NCBI GenBank assembly: GCA_001548435.1
Contig: AP017308.1
Location: 877,030-941,029 of the forward strand
Reading direction: 5' to 3'
DNA from: Leptolyngbya sp. NIES-3755
Lineage (GTDB): Bacteria > Cyanobacteriota > Cyanobacteriia > Leptolyngbyales > Leptolyngbyaceae
DNA: 64,000 nt
Made by a program: the position numbers and the translations under genes. Positions 58,723 to 64,000 of the stretch are shown piece after piece (position 1 is the first letter of the stretch; the number at the start of each line of letters is the position of its first letter). The notes beneath the pieces are model-generated. The model had not been told where the DNA came from. It saw only the letters and a list, made by a program, of their open reading frames with translations, and searched no databases.

Positions 58723-58753
58723 AACTAGAACTAATTTAGGCGCGGTTCTAATT
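58723..58753. promoter_or_regulatory. Inverted repeat AACTAGAAC/GTTCTAATT, candidate operator
   Basis: 8 of 9 bases match as an inverted repeat, with a 13-base spacer, about 205 bases before the parvulin gene. Confidence 0.55.
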
Positions 58754-58956
58754 AATTTCTAGACACTTTGCAGGTTGTGATGTAGCCTGTTGATGTATCA
58801 ATTCTGCGCTTTGGTTTGTGTAGAGTTTGTTCGATAAATCAGGGTTTGATTGTTCTGTGCTCAAAAATGTTGGATCTTAGGCGGGATCGGGGTGCTGTGT
58901 CCTGCTAGAAAAGCGATGGGATTGGGTGGCTCGATCGAATCAATTGCAAGTCTCTT

Positions 58957-59724
58957 ATGAGTAACTGTTTGAAAATTGGAAGTCGCTTGTTAGATGGCGA
59001 CCAAATGATTTCTGCATTGGTGCAGTACAAACTTCTAGAACCGCTCGTCGGACATTTATTGTTAGATGAAGTATTCAAAGAAGTTCCCTTGTTGAAGCAA
59101 GAAGTGTTCCATACTCTGACGGGAGGAACAGAGGAAACGATTCCTGATAACTTTGAGCAGTTTGTCACTCAGTGGTGTCAACAGCGAGACATTACTTTAG
59201 AGTATTTTCAAACGGTGATGATGCGCGAGTGGCAACTTCAGAAATTTAAGCAGATTCAGTTTGCAACTCAGGTCGAATCGGAGTTTCTTCGCATGAAACC
59301 GGATCTCGATCAAGTTGAATATTCATTGATTCAGCTTGAGGACTTATCACTCGCTCAGGAGCTTTATTTTCAGCTTCGAGATGATGGGATTGCGTTTACT
59401 GAACTTGCACGAGAACATTCACTCGGCAACGAACGACAATCAGAAGGATGGGTCGGTCCCGTAGCATTTTCTACATTACCGATCGACATTGCCGCATTAT
59501 TTCGCCACCAACGGGCTGGAACCGTTTATCCTCCCGTTCGGATTGGCGATCGAGTTTGGATTGTTCGGCTCGAACGATTGATTGCAGCCCGATTAACTCA
59601 TGCAACTCGGACTCAAGTGATCGAGCGTTTGTACAATCGATGGCTGCAAACACAGATTCAGAAAGTGATGAATACACCAGGCGCGATCGCAGTTCAATCT
59701 GAACCATCATTGGCGATCGCGTAA
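58957..59724 (+). CDS. Parvulin-type peptidyl-prolyl isomerase of a type I secretion operon
   Basis: 255 residues. A helical N-terminal part (SurA/PrsA-like) precedes a PpiC domain (about 135-225) with FTELAREHSLGNERQSEGWVGPV. No signal peptide is seen, so it should act inside the cell or be exported with the substrate. It starts the operon with the ABC exporter (20 bases apart) and the HlyD adaptor, and probably helps fold or hold the RTX substrate. Confidence 0.87.
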   Translation: MSNCLKIGSRLLDGDQMISALVQYKLLEPLVGHLLLDEVFKEVPLLKQEVFHTLTGGTEETIPDNFEQFVTQWCQQRDITLEYFQTVMMREWQLQKFKQIQFATQVESEFLRMKPDLDQVEYSLIQLEDLSLAQELYFQLRDDGIAFTELAREHSLGNERQSEGWVGPVAFSTLPIDIAALFRHQRAGTVYPPVRIGDRVWIVRLERLIAARLTHATRTQVIERLYNRWLQTQIQKVMNTPGAIAVQSEPSLAIA

Positions 59725-59744
59725 ATTCGTAAGGAGTCATCTGG

Positions 59745-62693
59745 ATGACACAAAGCGATGAAAGACTACAGACAAGTGTGGCAGAGTTTTTTGAGACTTG
59801 GTTGTTTCGGGATTTGCCACCTAAGATTCAACGCACGATCGCAGCAAAATTACAGTTGTGTTCGTTTCAAGCTGGAGAAGTGATTTATTCTGCTCCAGAA
59901 TTGCCTTCAGCCGTTCATTTTATTGTTCAAGGAGCAGTTCGGATTCTCGGCTCGGTTGAACGCTCAACTTTAACGATCGCTCGAAAAGGAGAAATTGTGG
60001 GTTGGGATAGTTTGCTGCGTCGAGTCGGAGCGGGAGAAGTTCGGGCTGCGATCGATGGGATCGATCGAACTGTGTTCACTTTGGCGCTTCCTGCGGATGA
60101 GTTTGAAGTGCTTGCTTTGAAGTATTTGATGCCTGCTCTGATGCAGAAAGTGAGCGTACTTGAACTCTTCGACACGCTTGTTTTTGCTTTGTCACAGCGA
60201 TCGACTCCTGTGGCAGATTTACCGGAAATTGTGCGGTATATCGAGCAGGAACAATTCGCGATCGCGAAACATTGTACGTTTGAAACCCCGGAAGCATTAC
60301 CAGACGATCGGTTTTGGCTAGTGAGCAGTGGCGAGTTTTTGAATGTTCCGATCGGGACTCGAATCACGAACACAAGAGAACTTCAGCAAAGTCGTCCATC
60401 TCGCTTTCCGATTCGGTTATTGGGCATCGATCGACAGTGTTTAGCACAGCGATCGGAATTGAAAACTGCACCGATCGAGCTTTCTAGAAGCGAAAAATCT
60501 CCTGTTGTAACAGATACGAACTATCCGGTTTGGAAATCTCGATCGCCCGAACCGATCGAAGATATCGTCGCTTGTTTTGGCATGGTTTGTGATCATTTGA
60601 GCATTCCATTTCGACCGGATTCGCTGCGTCGATGGTTAAAACAACAAGCGATCGACAAATATGAGCCGATGGACTTGTATCTGAGAATTGCTCAAGCGGT
60701 GGGGTTGAATGCTCAGATTGTTCGATTCACACCCACTGGCGGCGGGATTAATCGGCTTACAACTCCTGCGCTGGTTCAGTTTGGAGAGATTTTTGCCGTT
60801 CTTTATGATGTGAGTCCAACGACAACCGTACTCGCTTCACCTCGAACGGGACTGTTGAAGTTAACTCCCGATCGATTAGCGGCTCGTTTAACGATCGAAC
60901 CTGCTTCTAAACGGGAAACGGCGATTTGTCGGGCGATAGTTCTCGATCGATTAACGACAACGCCGACTAAGCGATTTGGATTCCACCGATTTTTGCCGAT
61001 GGTGGTTAAGCAGCGGAGCATCTTAGTACAGGTGTTACTTGCTTCAGTTGTAATTCAGCTTCTGAGCTTAGGGAATCCGCTCTTAGTTCAGCAAGTCATT
61101 GACAATGTGATCGTCAGCGCAAATGCAGGAGCAATGCCGACTTTTGGTGCTCTGATGATTGGATTTGCACTGTTAGAAGGTGTTTTAACAATCTTGCGAA
61201 CTCAAATGTTAGTGAGTACAACAAATCGCTTAGATTTGCATCTGGGAGTAGAGATTGTTCGGCATCTTTTACATTTGCCATTGAAATTCTTTGAACAGCG
61301 ATCGGTCGGAGAGTTAGCTTCTCGATTGATTGAATTAGAAAACATTCGTCAATTCATGACCGAGACAGCAATTACAACCGTGATGGATGTTGTATTTTCG
61401 CTGTTTTACATTCTGGTGATGTTCCTTTACAGTGCCCGTTTAACATTCTGTGTTTTGATCACCATTCCGATCGTGATTGTTTCCACCTTGCTGATGTCTA
61501 AAATTCAGCAAAAACTAATTCGACTCAAAGCAGATCAAGGTGCAAAAGTGCAATCTTATATGGTCGAAGTGTTGAGCGGCATTAGTTCAGTCAAATCACA
61601 GCACATGGAAACCTTAGTCGAGGCTACTTGGCGCGATCGATATGTGCAATATCTCACTAGCGGGTTTACGACTTCCAATATCAATACAATCTTTTACTCA
61701 TACAGCAATTTCCTCAATACGATTAGCAGTTTGCTCGTCCTCTGGGTCGGTGCTGAACTTGTTTTACAAGGAGAATTAACGCTGGGTGGCATGATTGCTT
61801 TCCGAATTCTCACCGGCTATGTTACGGGTCCACTGCTGCGACTTGCAAGACTCTGGCATCGATTCCAAGAAACTTCACTCTCAATGGAATTACTGGCTGA
61901 TATTGCAGATGCACCAATCGAGGAAGAACTCGTTCAAGGACAACAGTTTCAGATTCCACCGATTGTGGGACAAGTAGAATACCGCGATGTTTGTTTTGGC
62001 TTCAAACCGGGAACAAGGCAACTCTCAGAGATTTCTCTTTCGATCGAGCCAGGAACATTTGTCGGGATTGTCGGACAGAGCGGATCTGGGAAAAGTACGT
62101 TGATGAAACTGCTACCTCGATTGTATCTACCCGATAGTGGCAACATTACGATCGATCACTATGACGTGAGCAAAGTCGATTTACATTCTTTGCGATCGCA
62201 GATTGGCGTAGTTTCTCAAGATGCCGTTCTGTTTCAAGGAACTATCCGCGATAACATTACTTTGTTTGAACATCTACCGGATGAAGTCGTAATCGAGGCT
62301 GCGAAAGTTGCTGAAGCTCACGATTTTATTATGCAATTACCAGATGGCTATCAAACTCAGATCGGTGAACGAGGATCAGCATTATCTGGAGGACAACGAC
62401 AGCGAATTGCGATCGCTCGTGTGGTCATTCGGAATCCGAGACTCTTGATCTTTGATGAGGCGACCAGTGCTTTGGATTATGAAACAGAACGTCGCGTCTG
62501 TGTGAATTTGATGCGCCGATTTCAGGGTCGAACTTGCTTTTTTATTACACATCGGTTGAATACGATCGCTCATGCGGATTGGATTTTGTTTATGCAGTCT
62601 GGAATCATTGCAGAGCAAGGAACCCACCCGGAATTAATTGCACTTCGGCAACTTTACTATTGCCTCTACACCCAGCAATCACACGAACCTTGA
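59745..62693 (+). CDS. Type I secretion ABC exporter with N-terminal cyclic-nucleotide-binding domain
   Basis: 982 residues, AAGGAGT upstream. Order: a cNMP-binding-like domain (about 15-140; FQAGEVIYSAPELPSAVHFIVQGAVRI), a degenerate C39-peptidase-like domain (about 265-400) without the classic catalytic Cys-Gly, six membrane helices (about 420-690), and an ATPase with Walker A (GQSGSGKST), signature (LSGGQRQRIAIARVV) and Walker B (LLIFDEATSALD). A C39-like domain that does not cut is typical of HlyB-type RTX exporters. The cNMP domain is an unusual addition and may gate export. Good fit to the nearby RTX gene. Confidence 0.93.
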   Translation: MTQSDERLQTSVAEFFETWLFRDLPPKIQRTIAAKLQLCSFQAGEVIYSAPELPSAVHFIVQGAVRILGSVERSTLTIARKGEIVGWDSLLRRVGAGEVRAAIDGIDRTVFTLALPADEFEVLALKYLMPALMQKVSVLELFDTLVFALSQRSTPVADLPEIVRYIEQEQFAIAKHCTFETPEALPDDRFWLVSSGEFLNVPIGTRITNTRELQQSRPSRFPIRLLGIDRQCLAQRSELKTAPIELSRSEKSPVVTDTNYPVWKSRSPEPIEDIVACFGMVCDHLSIPFRPDSLRRWLKQQAIDKYEPMDLYLRIAQAVGLNAQIVRFTPTGGGINRLTTPALVQFGEIFAVLYDVSPTTTVLASPRTGLLKLTPDRLAARLTIEPASKRETAICRAIVLDRLTTTPTKRFGFHRFLPMVVKQRSILVQVLLASVVIQLLSLGNPLLVQQVIDNVIVSANAGAMPTFGALMIGFALLEGVLTILRTQMLVSTTNRLDLHLGVEIVRHLLHLPLKFFEQRSVGELASRLIELENIRQFMTETAITTVMDVVFSLFYILVMFLYSARLTFCVLITIPIVIVSTLLMSKIQQKLIRLKADQGAKVQSYMVEVLSGISSVKSQHMETLVEATWRDRYVQYLTSGFTTSNINTIFYSYSNFLNTISSLLVLWVGAELVLQGELTLGGMIAFRILTGYVTGPLLRLARLWHRFQETSLSMELLADIADAPIEEELVQGQQFQIPPIVGQVEYRDVCFGFKPGTRQLSEISLSIEPGTFVGIVGQSGSGKSTLMKLLPRLYLPDSGNITIDHYDVSKVDLHSLRSQIGVVSQDAVLFQGTIRDNITLFEHLPDEVVIEAAKVAEAHDFIMQLPDGYQTQIGERGSALSGGQRQRIAIARVVIRNPRLLIFDEATSALDYETERRVCVNLMRRFQGRTCFFITHRLNTIAHADWILFMQSGIIAEQGTHPELIALRQLYYCLYTQQSHEP

Positions 62694-62712
62694 ATCAATC
62701 AGGAGAGAGTTT

Positions 62713-64000
62713 ATGAAACGACCTCGATTTGTTGCAACATTACGATCGCGCTATCAATCGATGCACGATCAAGTCGAACAGTCGATCGAATCAAAAGCAA
62801 CCGGATTACCCAATGCTGCAAATTGGACAAAGCGACTCACACAAATCATTTTGTTAGGAGTCACGGCTGGAGTCGGTTGGTCAGTTCTGGCGCGAGTCGA
62901 TGTCGTTGTCAACACCAGCGGCAAGCTCGAACCTCAATCCCAATCGCAAATCGTACAGTCGAGGGCTGGAGGAGTCGTCACAGCCGTATTAGTGCGCGAA
63001 GGTGAAACGGTCAAACAAGGACAATTATTGATGCAATTCGATCGCACTGCATTGTTAAATCGACTGCAAGAACTATTAATCCAACGCCAACGATTGGTCA
63101 AAGAAACTGCCGTACTGCGGTTAGCTCAACAAGGAAGATCGATCGCATCTGTGAGCAGTAGCAACATCACGATCTCGCCTGAATTAACCAGCCAGGTTCA
63201 GACTCGATTGTTATTAGTGGCTCAATTATCTGGAAATTCGGGGAGTCTCTCACTTGAGCAACAACAGCGATTCGTTTTATATCAACAGCAATTACGCGAT
63301 CGACAGTCTTTAACCGAGCTACAAGCCTCAAGTCTACAGTCAAAGATCGCAGAAGCCGAAGCCCAAATTCAGCAAACTCAGTTCCAACTCCAACGCGAAC
63401 AAGAACTCTTAGAACGGATTCGTCCTTTAGTCGATCAAGGTGCAATTCCGCGTGTCAATCTGCTACAGCGTGAAGTCTCGATCGGAGATTTGCAAAAACA
63501 ATTAGTTCAGAGCAATCTACAAAAACAACAGATTGAGATTGGTCAAGTCCAAGGCAGAGTCGAAGCAGGGAAAACATTAAATGAAACTCAGCAAGACTTA
63601 CAGAAGCAATTAGCAGAGCTAGATACCAAGTTCGATAGCATCATCAAAGAGAATCAGCGGCAACTGGTCGAAGTCACTGCACAGTTAAATCAGGTTCGAC
63701 TAGATTTGAAAAATCAAGGACTGCGATCGCCTGCGGATGGCGTTATTTTTGAACTTGCATCGAAGCTACCAGGAGCAGTCACACAGCCCGGACAAACCTT
63801 GCTGCAAGTTGTTCCAAATGAGTCTTTGATCGCACGAGTTCAAGTCGCAAATGCGGATATTGCGAATGTTCAGGTTGGGCTGCCGGTAGATATTCGGATT
63901 GATGCTTATCCGTTTACTGAATTTGGACCGATTAAAGGCGTAATTTCTAAGGTGGGTAGTGAAGCGGTTCCAATTAGTCAGCAAGCGCCTCGATCGACCG
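62713..64000 (+). CDS. HlyD-family membrane fusion protein (partial, runs off the window)
   Basis: 429 codons visible, still open at 64000. The ATG at 62713 lies behind GGAGAG. One membrane helix (IILLGVTAGVGWSVLARV, about 45-62) is followed by a biotinyl-lipoyl-like strand (KLEPQSQSQIVQSRAGGVV), a long coiled coil and the returning beta-barrel (PADGVIFELASKLPGAVTQPG). HlyD connects the ABC exporter to the outer-membrane channel. Nineteen bases separate it from the exporter gene, so parvulin, ABC and HlyD form one operon. Confidence 0.93.
   Translation, partial: MKRPRFVATLRSRYQSMHDQVEQSIESKATGLPNAANWTKRLTQIILLGVTAGVGWSVLARVDVVVNTSGKLEPQSQSQIVQSRAGGVVTAVLVREGETVKQGQLLMQFDRTALLNRLQELLIQRQRLVKETAVLRLAQQGRSIASVSSSNITISPELTSQVQTRLLLVAQLSGNSGSLSLEQQQRFVLYQQQLRDRQSLTELQASSLQSKIAEAEAQIQQTQFQLQREQELLERIRPLVDQGAIPRVNLLQREVSIGDLQKQLVQSNLQKQQIEIGQVQGRVEAGKTLNETQQDLQKQLAELDTKFDSIIKENQRQLVEVTAQLNQVRLDLKNQGLRSPADGVIFELASKLPGAVTQPGQTLLQVVPNESLIARVQVANADIANVQVGLPVDIRIDAYPFTEFGPIKGVISKVGSEAVPISQQAPRST

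Larger units (their letters stand above)
58154..58956. other. 803-base intergenic region between the RTX gene and the secretion operon
   Basis: AT-rich from about 58500 with several GTTCTAATT/AATTAGAAC boxes. CTGTATAAATAAT (58674-58686) could be a -10 region. One short frame (58310-58501) might be a small gene. Confidence 0.5.

Noticed and set aside
59927-60373. 148-residue frame antisense to the ABC exporter
   Set aside because: Overlaps the well-supported cNMP domain; composition is not protein-like.

Overview
This window comes from a cyanobacterium, most likely a filamentous Leptolyngbya-like one (the genus is inference). The reasons are the very frequent HIP1-type octamer GCGATCGC, an ApcE phycobilisome core-membrane linker with four linker repeats, a Ycf66 protein, an orange-carotenoid-protein C-terminal-domain homologue (CTDH), NtcA-type promoters and several cyanobacteria-restricted families (DUF3318, DUF760, probable EbsA). 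No rRNA, tRNA or CRISPR array was seen.

Layout. 1-2.8 kb: HerA-like ATPase and a convergent aldo/keto reductase. 2.9-11.7 kb: a chemosensory island. A PAS hybrid kinase, CheC and a response regulator fused to an IS1 InsA-like DNA-binding domain run leftward. CheA, CheW, a soluble receptor, CheB and CheR run rightward. 11.7-14.2 kb: Ycf66, a CSP41-like epimerase and the CTDH, with a large inverted repeat between the first two. 14.2-18.5 kb: two tandem ammonium transporters, each with a textbook NtcA promoter, a long leader and a strong terminator. 18.5-21.9 kb: small regulators and an IS200/IS605 element whose tnpB looks frameshifted at codon 18. 21.9-27.9 kb: DMT exporter, putative toxin-immunity pair, transketolase, FabF and acyl carrier protein. 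28.1-33.7 kb: HdrB-like protein, a Ser/Thr kinase translationally coupled to two PstS-like binding proteins, and a cell-wall peptidase. 33.8-39.2 kb: housekeeping and hypothetical genes including MutY. 39.5-44.7 kb: apcE followed by a toxin-antitoxin module and two unknown genes, bounded by a second copy of the apcE 3' end and terminator. 44.9-52.5 kb: a repeat-rich secreted protein, an SLH-like protein and a three-gene operon (Ser/Thr kinase-WD40, membrane polyferredoxin, FHA-flavin reductase-ferredoxin). 53.2-64 kb: a PAS-only protein, unknown genes, an RTX protein and a divergent type I secretion operon (parvulin, cNMP-domain ABC exporter, HlyD adaptor running off the window).

The most unusual points are: (1) the kinase/polyferredoxin/FHA-ferredoxin operon, which looks like a phosphorylation-controlled membrane redox chain; (2) two unrelated conflict-type cassettes, behind apcE and behind tkt, each inserted between duplicated copies of the host gene's terminator; (3) the InsA-receiver fusion in the chemosensory cluster; (4) a shared TAGAAC/GTTCTA inverted repeat in otherwise unrelated intergenic regions. 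All functional statements are inferred from the sequence; no database search was run.
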